DNA of 64,000 bases from Dipylidium caninum (Eukaryota; Platyhelminthes; Cestoda; Cyclophyllidea; Dipylidiidae). The notes under the pieces were generated by a model that saw only the letters and a program-made list of their open reading frames with translations, searched no databases and was not told where the DNA came from. Positions 10,340 through 22,645 of the stretch are shown here, piece by piece. The stretch is from assembly GCA_017562135.1 (NCBI GenBank), contig QEYB01000100.1:62001-126000 (forward strand). Reading direction: 5' to 3'. A program made the translations under genes and the position numbers. Numbering within the stretch: the stretch's first letter is position 1; each line of letters opens with the position of its first letter.

Positions 10340-12230
10340 GCATGTGGGGTTTCAATCGAAAAGACGTCGGCCGTGAATGAGATTCGTCAACTGACTTCCA
10401 GTCACAGTTGACCAGTGATCATGTCAGGGGACAGACTGCTGGAAGATGACGACAGGTTCCCAGTCTCGGCAATCTCGAGTGCGCCCCCTTTGGCTGCCTG
10501 AGTTGCAGTCGAAAAAAGTTGATCGGCGTTTGAGACTGTTTAAGGCTCCGTCACATGCCTTTCATCAGTTCAACCAAGAGAGCGCTGCAAGTGGCACTTA
10601 ACAATCAGTCCTATCACGCTCCTATTTGTGCCTGATAGTGTGGATGTGCCAGCTGAAGGAGAGTCGCCGGATGCGGGGAGATCATTGGCTCTATAATCTC
10701 CACACCACTATTGCTGCCTCGACGCACAAGTGGCGATTTTCCTCTCTATCAAATACGTCGGACAGCAAGTTTTCATGGAGGGCCACAATCGGGAAGGAAA
10801 TTCGTGGCAAAATTTCTGCGCCAAAGAGACGTGATATAGGATAGTTAACGGTGAGATTGTTGGGTGTTCAAGCTTTCCTCTGGTGAAGAGAAGGGTATCT
10901 TCACAATTGACACGTGATACCCTTCAACCCACCTCCGTTCCAGCAGTCTCTAGGCAGACATCATTAAAATTCCCTTCGACAACCGCATGCGACTCATGGC
11001 ATTCTTCTTTTAGGCATCAGACTAACCATCTTCCCAACTGCCGCTGCGACAGTTATTGTTTCTAAATCATTTTAAATCATTTGCTTTATTTGGGAAGTAA
11101 CTGAAAATGAAACAAGAGGACACCGAGCACAACACAAGTGCAGCATGCAAACCCAAGAAAAGGACCGTCTGTCGGAGGCGAGCCTGAGTTCCGACTGCAT
11201 GCAGTTCTTCTTGGAGCTGGAGGAGGACACGATTCAATTCATTTTCTCTGGCTGCTCCACAGTTCCACGCCAACGATGGCAAATGGACAACATAACTTCT
11301 TCCTGCAACTCTGCTTCAGCTGGCATTTCCACTGCACTAAGCAGAGACTACGGCAAAAAGGAGAGAAGGAATAGAGCCACTTGCAGCGTCCACTTGGTCT
11401 AATGGAGGTAAGCCGCTTGACAGAGGCTTAAAAAGGCCCACACCTCGGGCAGTTTCCTTCGACTGCATCTCGAACTGTCTAGACAAGCAGGCGCCTGACG
11501 GTGCAGCGAACGAATACCAGTCGCCGTCTACGGGTGGTTAGTCACCTACGAGGTCACCGGTCAACTGTGACTATCTGTCAGTTAATTTGTTTTACTCACG
11601 GGCGATGTCTGCGCCAAATGGAAACACTGCTCACCGCCCGCTGCATGAGTGGCATCCAGCGTAGTTTACAGAAAATTTACGTCACATTGCAAATCAACTT
11701 GAAACCTGTTGATCTCGCCTGACTTCTACGCTCATTTTCCCCACGAAAATCAGGGAATTGACCTACTTGGTCGAGAATGGGCCGATTCATGAACGTGTGA
11801 GAGTGAAGCCTGTGGAGGCAAATCCGCTTGTAAGAGAGACGTCGGATGAAAGGAGGATATCGAGTAGGCGAAGGAAGCAGCATGTGAGTGAGTAGACGGA
11901 GAACAGCTAATTGCACTCAACGCGACGTGTGCCGGTGTATTTCAAGAATGTCACGACGCATCCACCGACCAAAAAGCAACAGCCTAGAACCTCCAAACTC
12001 GTGGGGCACACTACTCGCTCAGAACGCCTTCACCGTGGCAACTGCCAATCTATCTCTTCCAAGACTGTTGCTTACAGCTCTGCACGACTTCGTCAAGTTG
12101 GCCGATGCTTACATCCCAATTGACGGCTTTTACAAACGCACAAACGCTTTCCGCACCCAAATCTCTCCTTTGTCTCCAATTCGCCTGCCTCCCATTTGCC
12201 CACTGCCAAACGGCTGCAGTGTCTTCTGAG
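10340..12230. repeat. Dispersed duplicate R1/R3, copy b
   Basis: Begins with an R1 copy and continues into sequence matched at 24,060-25,200. The match is mostly direct: the open frame near 11,160-11,390 and the TGGTTAGTC-CCTACGAG block near 11,537 and 24,565. One stretch is inverted: about 11,885-11,975 matches the reverse complement of 24,750-24,830, so a local inversion has occurred in one copy. Confidence 0.7.
11145..11402 (+). CDS. Open frame conserved in the duplicate at 24.26 kb (EED-I-FIFSG family)
   Basis: Unknown product of up to 85 codons starting at an ATG. The stretch EEDTIQFIFSG is matched by EEDIIKFIFSG at about 24,264-24,296. The following Ser/Ala-rich segment, ending TALSRD here and AALSKD there, differs by an in-frame 18-base gap. 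Several differences fall in third codon positions. Frame conservation between diverged copies favours an exon, but the upstream parts differ by a frame shift, so the start is uncertain. GTAAGC at 11,405 could be a donor just after the frame. Confidence 0.35.
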   Translation: MQTQEKDRLSEASLSSDCMQFFLELEEDTIQFIFSGCSTVPRQRWQMDNITSSCNSASAGISTALSRDYGKKERRNRATCSVHLV

Positions 12231-12615
12231 TCGATCGAGTCATCCGTAACACCGAAAGACGATGAAGGCTAGTTCAGGCAGCGAATGTTCACATTGCTTG
12301 TCAACTCTGACATCTGCTCAAATTCAACTTCGTCCGAGGTTTTAATCCGGTCGTCGAGGGTGGCCACTGCTCACTGCGAATATTCGTACGTACCGTAAGT
12401 GTCGAACTGTGACAGTGAACTGGAATGGTCGGCGCTTAGGAGGCGGCTGGTATTCGATGGTAACACGTCGGACACGCGAGCGCCAATCAGGATGCGGCCT
12501 TAGGAATGACAGCAAATGAGCTCGTGACTCGGATCAAAAGACGAGTGGAGGTTAAGGAGAGACGAATGTCGATAATGAGAGAATGAAAAGTCGCTTGTTG
12601 TTTTCCGGTTCATAG

Positions 12616-13104
12616 TCTTTTGATTACTACAACTCGCCTTTATCGTGTTCCGATGTTACGGATGGTTTGATCAGCTCGGAAGACAGGTCCAACACAAACT
12701 TCGCCTCTACGGCCAACGCAGGCGACATCGAGGTCCCCGCAGACGATAACGAAGGGGAGGAAATTGGCGATATCACTGAGAGAGACTTACGCGATGTCAT
12801 GGTATAGTTTGAAATACTTCTTCACAAAATCACTGAAATGCAAAGCTTCGTGCTTCTACTCCTGCATGCAAGAAGAGTTATCTCGCAAGCTGATGTGAAT
12901 CGCCTCTATGCAGACAGCGTAAAGTTGATCGACTGCACAGAGAATGTTGAAGGTCCTGAAGAAGAGCATTATCAAATTATATCGTCCAAATACGAGGAGA
13001 CGGGTAGGTGCGAAGACGCATTAGGCGAGGAGACATGGTCTCATGTGCCAACATCCCACACTTTTGACGCGCACTCGCCATGCAGCACCTGCCAGGTGAA
13101 GTGA
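12616..13104 (+). pseudogene. 163-codon frame broken by one TAG
   Basis: After a pyrimidine-containing acceptor (TTTTCCGGTTCATAG) one frame stays open from 12,616 to a stop at 13,104, apart from a single in-frame TAG at 12,805-12,807. The first part is acidic (DDNEGEEIGDITERDL). The second part reads ITEMQSFVLLLLHARR and then an acidic segment (TENVEGPEEEHY). A one-base change from CAG would explain the stop. A GTATAG that could serve as a weak donor begins at 12,802, so an intron is the alternative. No family recognised. Confidence 0.35.
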
Positions 13105-13459
13105 CTTCCCATACCACGAAATTTCCCTCTGTTTCCCCTCCTGCTACAGATTTACCCCTTTTTCCAAATTCCCTCTAACGCTTTCTCGCTCGCTCTCCAT
13201 GCATTTCGTTTGTAGCATCAAGTATTGCGTAATTTTGCATTTTCAGCAGAAAGGTATTTATATGACGTGTACGGATGCGTAAAGGGTTGAAATGAGGTGC
13301 CGACGTGGTGGCAAGGATGAGGGAGGAGAATAATTCCAGGAAAATGCGAGGGAAATTGCTTGACTTACGAGATGGACAGGTAGGAAAAGAACTCGCACAG
13401 TTGTTTCCATCTCGAAAATACAATTTCTCGGCGCCCACAATGTCAGATCCCACGGTTTG
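13105..13459. other. No supportable gene
   Basis: No repeat copy or recognisable product. Short overlapping frames on both strands look like chance. Confidence 0.4.
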
Positions 13460-14680
13460 GCAGTGCAGTATTGGTCCCCTGGAATTGTAGAGTGGAAGGG
13501 TCAGCAGACCATACCTACAGTCACGTGCTCCTTCAAGGGGAGTAGTTCTGTCTCAGTGGCCCAAGACTAATCTCGCCCTGCTCCACGCCTCCCATTACGG
13601 CTGTCGATGCATGCGAACGTCACTGGTGGGCACAGGACGAGAGGACACGCTGTCATAGGGTTTACCAAAGTCATAGGAGCATACCTCCACACCGCCAGTC
13701 CGCCGGGGGGCATAGACCTCAAAGGTGCACCGAGGGCCTCACCAGTGCGGCTGATGCTACAGCGATCACAGCCGACGCAGATTTCGAACAACTACGCTTA
13801 CGTGTCGTGGTGCCAAATTCCCACCTGTCGCTGTCTCTCATTGGCGGCGAAGACGCGACTGCTAGTGCTCGCTGTGGTTAGGGCCCTCACTGACCCCTTC
13901 GACCAATCGTTGAATGCGCGCATGTTCGGATCGCGCTGTTGTCGCCCTTATTTTCGTCGGATTGCATAACTTCTATGAGACACGCCACAGCAAATGTGCT
14001 CATCCGTGTGCTTAATTTTACTTGGCGATTCCGAAATATTTTGCGTTGAAAAAGGGGTTGCACACCTTGCAGCTCCTCACTGCATCACCCTGCAGTAATC
14101 GAATCATTACACGCTACTGAGGGGCAATGAGTGGCAATCTGCTTTAGCCTAAAACATTGAATGAGCAGCAGGTTCAGCAGGACATTTTAAGATGAGAGAG
14201 TATTTGGAGATGTTCACTGAGGGGAAAGTCTAGGAAGACACACTCAGTGATCACGAAACCTCTGTCTACTTCACTTGAGTCCCCTAACGCCTATTGGGTA
14301 TCACATCTTCTGCCGGGGCCGTGGTCAGTGGGTTCTAACCGATATATGAGTACGCATCCGCGACAAGTGTTCATCGTTGAAAGAAATGTGAAGATGCGAC
14401 GAAGGAGTATGGCTGCCTCACAACGAGTGAAGTCACCCCACTCGTTCTGCACACACTGAAAACGCCCCTTGAAAGCTGCTCAACGCTTTTACCATTCAGC
14501 CTCCCGCATAAGGTCTATACGGCCATACCGTCAAATTGGGCATTTGGGGAGAAAACCACTCTCTCCTCTAATACGAAGCTTGCCCTCAACGCACGCCCAC
14601 ACCACTTCACCTTCAATGCAGTTCTGCCAACATTTCGAAGCAGAAGCCATAAAAGAGGGGTGGGGACGTCTTACGTAAAG
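13460..14680. repeat. Dispersed duplicate R2, copy 2
   Basis: Direct counterpart of 8,850-10,140, clearly diverged by eye with many small indels. Frames open in one copy are closed in the other. It ends just before the six-exon gene at 14,809. Confidence 0.75.
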
Positions 14681-14808
14681 GAGCCCACAACACCTACGGA
14701 TCAACTCTACTTAGAGGACACATGAACAAATGCTTAGAAAATATAGTAGATTGTGGACGATGGTAAAACATATCGTCGACACAGGGGACGAGCGGAGGAG
14801 AATTTTTA

Positions 14809-15996
14809 TCAGTCGACCAGCATTGCTTCCCCACTACATAACCTACGACGGATCCGCGAAGAAGGCTATACGTCGACACACATTTATTGGAGTTTGTGCA
14901 GGGGGCAAGGGAGGGGCTCGGCACTCACATTTCGCCGAAGAGGGACACTGAGGTGTTGCCGTTGGGAGCGGGCCCTCGATTCGTCGGCGAACCCTTCTAC
15001 GCCTTCGTAGTTTTGGCGGTGAAGTCGGCCGCGGCGATGCTACATGCGAAGGGAGAAATCTGGTCAAGGCAAGTAGGACGCCACTACCCCAGGCCAAACC
15101 AGACAACTGTCGTGTTGGCAGAAAAGGACGGTGCAACATTATGACATGCCTGATACATCAAACAGACGCATTGGACACAAATGGTGGCTACTTACGTTCA
15201 GGGGACGTGTACATTTCTGCCGTTCTGTCAGGACACATTGCCAAAACTACAAATAAGTAAAATAGAAGCCACATAATTCTCATCCACACATAGATCTCGT
15301 GATGCTGAGGCGTGTGCACCTTAGGTTTAGCTATCCGAGTGGAGAACACAAACTGACGGTGCCCCAGCACCAAATCTCAGGCTTCATTTGACCTCCTACA
15401 GACCGCAGCTTCACTGACAACCTGCTCACACTCTACTATGAGGCTGACAAGAGTATCAGTATGTCACATCGATGCAGGCAAAGTTGAGAGAGTGAAGAAT
15501 GGTTGGTGCGAACAAGGACTTACCACGTTCGGGAATTTCCTGAGGTAGCCGATCAGTGACATCAAGAACTTGCCCTGGATGATGGAGGAAAAGAGGTTAG
15601 TGGAGAGCTTCCTCCGCTTATCGCTCTAGTAGGCAAAAATGTGGAGATCAGTGCTGGTGAATGCGTGAAGGCGAAGAAGAACAAAGTCCGTCCCTGTCGG
15701 ACACGACTGACATCAGGGTAGCCTTTCAAGTTTGTGTTAAGGAAACAAAATAACAGAATTTCCCCAGAAGAGTGCTTGTTACGTACCCCGGCGCAAATTT
15801 TCTTCCCCCAGATTTTGTGGCATCTTAGGCACAATCGCCTCATCAAGTTGTCTCGCCGCCTTCCTATCCTCGATCTTAGATCTATAACGGAGAGCCGTGG
15901 AGCCATTCCGCAAGCCGTTCACACCATCAACCATGGCCAGCAACAACTCGTGACACGGTCATACACGAGAACTCACCTTTCCGACAACATCGGCAT
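14809..15996 (-). CDS. Candidate six-exon gene, about 120 residues
   Basis: Unknown function. The exons, in reading order, are 15,996-15,977 (ATG, six codons plus two bases), 15,881-15,787, 15,574-15,524, 15,224-15,196, 15,039-14,929 and 14,865-14,809 (ends TGA). All five introns (95, 212, 299, 156 and 63 bases) have GT-AG edges. Donors are GTGAGT, GTACGT, GTAAGT, GTAAGT and GTGAGT. Every join keeps one frame with no stop: phases 2, 1, 1, 0, 0. The predicted protein is charged, basic at its end (RIRRRLCSGEA) and has no signal peptide or membrane segment. Part of it reads DEAIVPKMPQNLGEENLRRG. A TATA-like motif lies 35 bases upstream of the ATG. It was found by eye; the exons are too short for ordinary open-frame detection, and transcript evidence is needed. 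Confidence 0.42.
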
Positions 15997-16030
15997 TCGG
16001 GACTGAAGAGCATTCAGTGTCGGTCTCCAA

Positions 16031-16037
16031 ATTTATA
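16031..16037 (-). promoter_or_regulatory. TATA-like element upstream of the six-exon gene
   Basis: TATAAAT on the minus strand, 35 bases before the proposed ATG at 15,996. This spacing would put the transcription start only a few bases before the start codon, which is short, so a downstream ATG or a different first exon is possible. Confidence 0.3.
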
Positions 16038-16039
16038 GG

Positions 16040-17680
16040 CCACGAGAGCCAATATCAATGAGTCAGATTTGAAACCAGTCCCCGTTTCGCATTGACCCCC
16101 AGTCGACTTCAGTCGATGCATGCGTGTCGACGAGTGAGGCGCCACCTCGTTACCACCAATTGGCAAATGTCCTAGAAGCACCAATCAGACAGCAACGAAG
16201 AATACGCATTAATAATGAAGTCCATCAATGGACGCTGTCGAAAATCGTGCACTGCCAACGCCTACGTGGAAATGTCGCCTTCAATGGGTGTACATGCAGG
16301 AAAAATCAACTGGTGAACTGATTAAACTTCTTCTCCATTCGTCCATTCCTCGTTTTGCGACGTAACTTGTCTGATAGAGAAGCGCTCAATGTCTAAATTA
16401 ATAAATTACGCCTTCTTTTTTATATCACGCAAGCGGAGACAGTAAAATTCCACCGTTTTACAAGTACCACACATTGTGTCAGTTGGAATTACTGCTTGAG
16501 TGAGCGGTGAAGATAAAAATGAAACCGGGCACAAATTCCCCAGAGTATGATAAGGAAAATGATTTGCTTTTGAGACACCTACCCCTTACTCGTCCCTGCG
16601 GCCAGCGAGCGAGCAAGCGAGCGAGTAGGACGGTCCAGAAACGCTCCTACTGGTGAAGATACGCCTTACCTCTTGACCAATATCCTCAATTTTCCATCGT
16701 TACTTTTCTCCTGTCTTTGAGGTAAAGATCGTGCCTACAAGATGTCCCGATCCTCTATTCGAGATTCGAATGTGCTTCTACTTGGTCTGACACCCATCTG
16801 TAGCACCTGTCACCTCCAACCCCTCAGGCCAGTTTGACACTCGATGTAACGCCCCCGCTACTGCTCAGCTACAGCCGATGTCACACATCTGTCAGTGGGA
16901 GATTTGGACGACCGTCGTACTGTGAACTGCGACGGGAAGCTTGAGAACTCGCAACTTCCACAGGAGTGTCGGCATGCAAGGAGGTGAGGTTAATCTAAGT
17001 GTGGAATGTCCTCGACTTGGTGACTGTGAGCACCGCCATATCATCCCAGGACCTTGAACTTGGTCGTCGCCTTAATCGGGGTGTGACTGTGTCCAGGTCA
17101 CACACCGGAGTCGTAACCTTGACCGTGCTGACAGTCTGGCCTGAGCTTGCCTCACAACATTTCGCGTCAGTGAATGGACTGGCCAGCCGGCCAACGGTTA
17201 AACATCGGGCGATTTGAAAGCCCTCTGCTCTGCAGGGCGGAACACCAGCTGAACAACGGGCAGGCTTATCGTTCGGATATTTCGTGAGACACTTTTCTTT
17301 GCTTTCATCCCCTAAATATCCTTACCCCCACTGAGGTGATTGGGGTGGTCGGGGCGAGGGGTGTAGGGGGAGGGATAGGGATAGGGATAGGGGAAGAGAA
17401 CAAAGAGAGGAGGAGATGGGAGAGGGGGGTGCCAAATAGCTTGAATGCAACTACATGTGTACATGGCAGTCAAACTGTCTGTAGTGCCCCCTCCTGCTTC
17501 TGGAGCCTATTTGCACCATCACTTGTCGTCTAAAATAGACGATCGAAATGCTTTTCCATTCCCCTTTATTCCTCTTACCTCTCTCGTCCAGTCAGGTATC
17601 TTGTTTCATCACTCGACAGGTGGTGCCTATTTACAGAAGGGAGGAGAGGAAAGACCATGATGAAAGTAGCTCATCCTTAG
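16040..17680. other. No supportable gene
   Basis: A 65-codon frame at 16,124-16,321 (plus) has protein-like content but no ATG and no splice edges. A short CGAG tract at about 16,607-16,625 and a GGGATA tract near 17,370-17,390 are the only repeats seen. Several pyrimidine-rich AG sites near 17,600-17,640 may belong to upstream exons of the next gene, but I could not phase them. Confidence 0.35.
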
Positions 17681-17869
17681 CCAAACCGTCTCATCCTACC
17701 TGACCGTTCGGGGCCGAGGATTAAATCACCAGGTCATCGTTACGCACCAGAACAAAACACGCGAATCAGTAAGTAACGCTGAGGCATCGATTGCCTTTGG
17801 TCCGTGTCCCCTCAATCGTCACAGACTCGCCAGACCCATTTGACGATCCTTGTCGTCCATCTCGCATAA
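17681..17869 (+). CDS. Candidate last two exons of an unknown gene
   Basis: Exon 17,681-17,768 starts after CATCCTTAG, carries 29 codons and ends at a GTAAGT donor. After a 56-base intron with a CCTCAATCGTCACAG acceptor, exon 17,825-17,869 continues in phase for 14 codons to TAA. Content includes VRGRGLNHQVIVTHQNKTRE. No family recognised and no first exon found. Confidence 0.33.
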
Positions 17870-18193
17870 CGTAGCTCTCAATTCTGGCAATTTAAGCATT
17901 GCAATACTGACTCACTAAAACTGACAGTGATGTTAGAACGATCTCGATGGTCGTCCGACAACTGACGGAGACGACACAGTGCCTGATGGGCTAATCGGTA
18001 AATAAACGAACACAGAGGATTAACTGGCTTAACTGGCAGACCAGCCAGTAAGGCACACGTTGTCACCGGACGAGCCAATGCGATGCAAATCTGAGGCCGG
18101 TTCTATTTTCAAGTATAATGGTCAACATTCGAGGTTTTTTAGTGTTGGTGCCTATTCAGTGTCTTTTTGTCTCTTTTTAATAATTATGGACAG

Positions 18194-18316
18194 AACATTA
18201 ATTCGGTTTTCCTCCAACAACTTCCTTGGCCACATCAGCTACTTCCTATCTACAACTCCAGTCCATTTGTTACCACTTCTTTCCTTTGCCCACGCTCAGA
18301 CGCCAGAGACGTTTCT
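18194..18316 (+). CDS. Candidate internal exon
   Basis: A long T/C-rich stretch ending in GGACAG precedes a 41-codon frame that runs without a stop to a GTGAGG donor. The exon is phase 0 at both ends (123 bases). Content is Pro/Ser/aromatic-rich (LPWPHQLLPIYNSSPF). No partner exon was fixed. Confidence 0.28.
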
Positions 18317-18319
18317 GTG

Positions 18320-19600
18320 AGGTGACCAACGGCGTTAGTCGTCTGGATCAGCATGGAGAATTTGGGTTTTGAGTGCATTCAGGAGGCAAAGTGAGAGTGA
18401 ATAAATGAAGCTGTTACCAACCACTCTGCCCATCATGCTGATCGGCAGACAGACCGCTTGGAACGCCTAGTTGGTTTCTCTTCGCCTGAACACCTAGTGG
18501 GAGGAGAGAAACGTGTCTTAGTGCTCCCGAATTTGAAGGCGTCAAGCAAGGTCAAATGGAATCGTGAATTGCATTTCGCTTGAAGCCAGGTTAAGCATTC
18601 GACCCTTCTTTTGGGCAAATCACTTTGTCGGCGACAAAACCCTCCACAAGGACAATCTTCGTGAGTGCCGTGTTTTGTTTGGAGTGACGAATGTCACGAG
18701 GTAGCGTATATAATTGGATGATGTGAAGGGAGGGGTGAGACTGCGATTAGGCTGGTTAAAGAGGCACAGACGTCTTTCAGCTTTGTCTGTATAAAAAGCG
18801 GGCACCCAGGAATGATCAAGCGAATGTGAGCTAACAAATCATCCGCGCTGTAATCTGGGCACTTTGCCCCGCTCGTCTTTTTCGGTGAGGCGATTGCCAC
18901 AGTTGTGGTCATACATGCATCCACTTGTGGGGCTGGAACTTCGAGGCTGAAACCCACTGGCCCCTTTCACTGCTCGCTCCCACTTCTGCGAAAGAGTTAT
19001 GAGCAAGCAACGTGGATGAATCCTAAAATTAATTAAGGCAATTTGGAAAACATGACGAAGAGTTTTAGCGAAGTGTCCTCGCGTTATCTACTCACGAGGC
19101 AATTGGGCGTACGAGTTGGAGAAGAATTCAACTGCACTGAGGAAAAAGCAGATCTGGGGACAAGAGCGAGGAGAGAAGGATCACGAGGTGAAGGTAACGT
19201 GGGCGAGGAGTTGTCAGCTCTTGAGAATCACGAATGGCGACGAGTTGGCCAGGATCAGTGGAAGTGGCAGATGTGTTCACACAATCCGTCGCCGTCTCAC
19301 AGAGGGATATGGGTGGAGGAGTGGGAGAGTGGATGGATTGTGGGGAGGAGAGGGTTATTACAATGGTCGGTTATAGGAACGCCGAAGTGTAGGGGAGGAA
19401 TGGAAAGAATGATGAGGCTGCGGGAAGGGGACAAATGTACTCGAGAGTGTGGACACTGTGATTGGAAGGCGGACTGAGGCACGAAGAAGTGAGGATCGCC
19501 ATTTAACTGTTTTGCCAAGGTGACAGAATGTGGTTAGTGGCATGAGAATTTACAGAACCGCGTCACTTTCCGTTTCATCCCACATAACCGACCGAGATAC
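18320..19600. other. No supportable gene
   Basis: The longest frame is 19,043-19,477 (plus, 144 codons, ATG). It is Arg/Glu/Trp-rich with no recognisable domain and no repeat copy. I regard it as unsupported rather than excluded. Confidence 0.35.
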
Positions 19601-19605
19601 CGTCA

Positions 19606-19893
19606 ATGTCCCCTCATTTCATCTCACCTCACATCACCTCATTTCTACTCCTTCCCCTCTACCTTATTTCTTCCTTCTTCTCCCCTCATTGCCTCATCGC
19701 CCATAATGTGCGAAGTGATGGTGTCAGAAATTTGACTGTTTCGCTTTCGATTCGACAACATCCGCTCGCCTACAGTGTTTATTCCTATCCTTGCAAGTCT
19801 AGTTATTTCGACCACAGAAGATGTCCACTGCTCATTCCATATGACGACTTCTACACACGTACAATCACTTTCTTCACACTAATGCCGCCTTAG
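19606..19893 (+). CDS. Small ATG-started open frame with a hydrophobic N-terminus
   Basis: A 95-codon single frame. Residues 10-30 are Leu/Phe/Ser-rich (SFLLLPLYLISSFF), which could act as a signal peptide or anchor. The same stretch is CTCAT/CTTC-rich DNA, so the hydrophobicity may simply reflect base composition. No family recognised. Confidence 0.22.
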   Translation: MSPHFISPHITSFLLLPLYLISSFFSPHCLIAHNVRSDGVRNLTVSLSIRQHPLAYSVYSYPCKSSYFDHRRCPLLIPYDDFYTRTITFFTLMPP

Positions 19894-20276
19894 TCTTTAA
19901 GTCCCTTCACTTTTGTGTCTCAATTCCACCCTCAAGGCTTTCTTCACTCGTATGAGATGAGGTGAAGCTGTAACATGCACATTGTCATCCTGTCCTATCC
20001 GACTGCCCTTGTCCAAGAAGTTAACTAAGGTCTTTAGGGGCCTTCGCTACAAGACAAGGGGGTACAGCTTTGTAGTGGTAAGATTTTTTACAAACGAACA
20101 CAACCCGAGAGGTGCTGCTTGATGGAAAGGCGTTTTCAGTTAAGTGTAATATATTGCAAAACTGTCCTAAGTGGACTTTTCAATCGTCGCCTCGTCATTA
20201 CATCACTGATGGTGTAGTCTAATCCTTGACCTCACCCCTTCACACTCGTACCTTCCAACCATTGTAGATGGGCAGA

Positions 20277-20312
20277 GAGGGAGGGAGGGAGGGAGGGAGG
20301 GAGGGAGGGAGC
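20277..20312. repeat. (GGGA)n tract
   Basis: About eight GGGA units inside otherwise unremarkable sequence. The surroun­ding frames on both strands are products of this tract. Confidence 0.85.
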
Positions 20313-21458
20313 AGAAGGAGTGTTTTGCAATGTCGAGTGGGGGGGGGAAGAGGGACGCGGCGGCAGAGAAGAATTAACAGACCTATGCGATATGAAGGTC
20401 GCGAGGAGATTCATTGGCGTTGCAAACGGACATTACAACGTCCATCCCTCCGATACTGCATGTGTGTGTGTATGTGTTTGACTCCCTAATCGGTTCTCCA
20501 TCACACGCTGCCACGTCACTTTTGACAAAGCCTCAGTAACGCAATTGGCAGTGAGCGGTGCGATGTCAAGGCAAAATATCCTGTAACCCTGCCCACACTG
20601 CCCTCATAACTGGGCGGCATTTTACTCTGGTGGCGAGGGCAAGAACAAAAGCGAAGAGGATGGAGAAACATTCACTGCCTCTCAAATTCGAAATCCTCTA
20701 TACGCTGTGAAGTGTTTAGTGGGAAATCTCGCTCTTTGCTCTCTACTCTTCTGCATTATGGTAAACGTCACTGAAATGCAACACAAAATCTCCCTATGTT
20801 GGCTTTACCGTCACTGGACTATTGTTTGGAATCTCCAAACTGTGAGCCCTTGCGTGAATGTGTTCAATATCAAATCGATCAGTGTTTGAGAGGGGAGATC
20901 GTGCGCACGCTTGATTGAGCGTCTCCAAGCGCTACAATCGCACGATAGAGCGACAACCAGCCAACCAGCGAGAGGCTCGGTTGCAATTGGACAAACACTA
21001 AGTGGGAGCGCAAAAAACACACTTGATGGTGTTGAATGAAATAAACGTAGTGAAGAAATAAAGAAGCAACAGCATTCAATTCTATGCTATTGTCACCGAC
21101 ACGCGTCCCAGAACGGTCCACCTTTTGTGCACTCAGACATTGTGTGGGGCGGGGGGCGGGGGACTACGGGGAATATAAGGGAAGGATAAGTAGTAGGAGA
21201 AAGGTGGATCGCCGCACCATGAAATTCATGACCGGCATCTCAACCAGCTTCTTCATGCGAGATAACGTGAGGGCGGCGAGGGATCAGGTGATCGTGGCGG
21301 ATCACACGCGTTGGAACCACAATGCCGACTCGACAACATGTCCATCATTGCTAAGTAGGTTGTAGTCGCTTACATTTGACGCGTTGTTTGTTGGGTGGTA
21401 GTGTCACCGTCAGGACTAGTGTCGCATGAGGTAGACCAAGCGGAAGGCGGCCAGATTT
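20313..21458. other. No supportable gene
   Basis: No splice-bounded frame or repeat copy stood out. Short frames at 20,707 and 21,084 lack supporting signals. Confidence 0.35.
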
Positions 21459-21989
21459 GTGTCGTGTAAAAAGGCTCCTGGTCAGCGTCCTCAGGCTCGA
21501 AAGGAGTATGAACCCGAAAGCACAACACACTTCGTGAGCTGGTTTTTTAGGCAGCCAAATCAACTGGATCAAAGCTATTCGCGCCACTCACAGCTCCTTG
21601 TGGTCGCCGGACAAGCAAACTCTCTTGAGCAAAGTCATGTCTCCATTCACGCGTTTGCATATGAGGTGTGTTTGTTTCGTTGGCCATCTAATCACTCCGG
21701 CCTGTTGCTGCCTCTGTTCTATTGGCTTTCGGAGCACTCCTCGCACTTTCATCTAACTATCTGCTCTTTCAAGTCTCGCTCCGTCGATTACCTGTTTTTA
21801 TCTACTTATTGCCACTCCTTCTCTTTTCTATCGCTCAGACCTCAGGCCGAAAGCCTAGTTGGCAAACAGGTTCAAGCAGGGGGCGAAAGGAACATTTGCG
21901 GGTACGAAGGCGTGAGGAGTGATGAGCGAACCGTAGGCAAAACTGTATTGGGTCATCGAGACGGTTGTCGATGGGCGATGTCCCACTGA
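21459..21989 (+). CDS. 176-codon open frame, or terminal exon at 21,839-21,989
   Basis: One of the longest uninterrupted frames in the 5-26 kb region. It has no ATG at its start (GTG). A very strong acceptor (CTCTTTTCTATCGCTCAG) lies inside it at 21,838, and the frame after it (49 codons to TGA, KQVQAGGERNICGYEG and onwards) reads as a plausible terminal exon. The part before the acceptor is Ser/His/Leu-rich and pyrimidine-rich, as expected of an intron. I favour the terminal-exon reading. Confidence 0.28.
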   Translation: MSCKKAPGQRPQARKEYEPESTTHFVSWFFRQPNQLDQSYSRHSQLLVVAGQANSLEQSHVSIHAFAYEVCLFRWPSNHSGLLLPLFYWLSEHSSHFHLTICSFKSRSVDYLFLSTYCHSFSFLSLRPQAESLVGKQVQAGGERNICGYEGVRSDERTVGKTVLGHRDGCRWAMSH

Positions 21990-22645
21990 TTACGCCGCTG
22001 GGGATTGCTCGGAATTCGGTGAAGTAAATGTGAGTAGGAAAGTCCGTATTGAAGAGCATGCGGGTAAAAATACGGCAGGCTACCGTCTGGAGCCCAATGG
22101 AAGAAGGGGGTGGTTGTTTAGGGATAGGTAGTGAAAATGGGTGCGTCAACAGGACATCGTCTGCAACAGCCGCACGCTGTTTATGTCGGACTCCACTTGC
22201 TTCTCTTGTGAGCGTTAAGTTCTGTCGGTGAGAGGATTTGGGGGAGGAAGAAGAGTAAGAAAACAAAGATGATTTCGCGATGGCGATCGCTCACGTGCGG
22301 GGAGTGACTGACGGCACCTGACCGCATGCATGTCGAGCGAAATGCTCCCTTACGTGGAAAGGTTAAAGGGGATCCCTCAAAGCCTGGACACGGCCGTTCT
22401 ATCATTGCATTGTGATGCCAATACACTGCGCTACGCTGCGTTTCTCGAGCACAACGTTTAATGAGAAACAACTGCTTTCTTTAAGATAGATATCATTACC
22501 TACCCTTATGTACCAGTAGCACTTCGCACGTCGCAATCTTCCAAGTCTACACAAAGTCGGTCTACTCTGCGCGGCAGCAAGAGGACGCGATTGAGACAAT
22601 ATGCGATGTAATATGGTCAAATTTTGCTTCAATTCAACAATGTAG

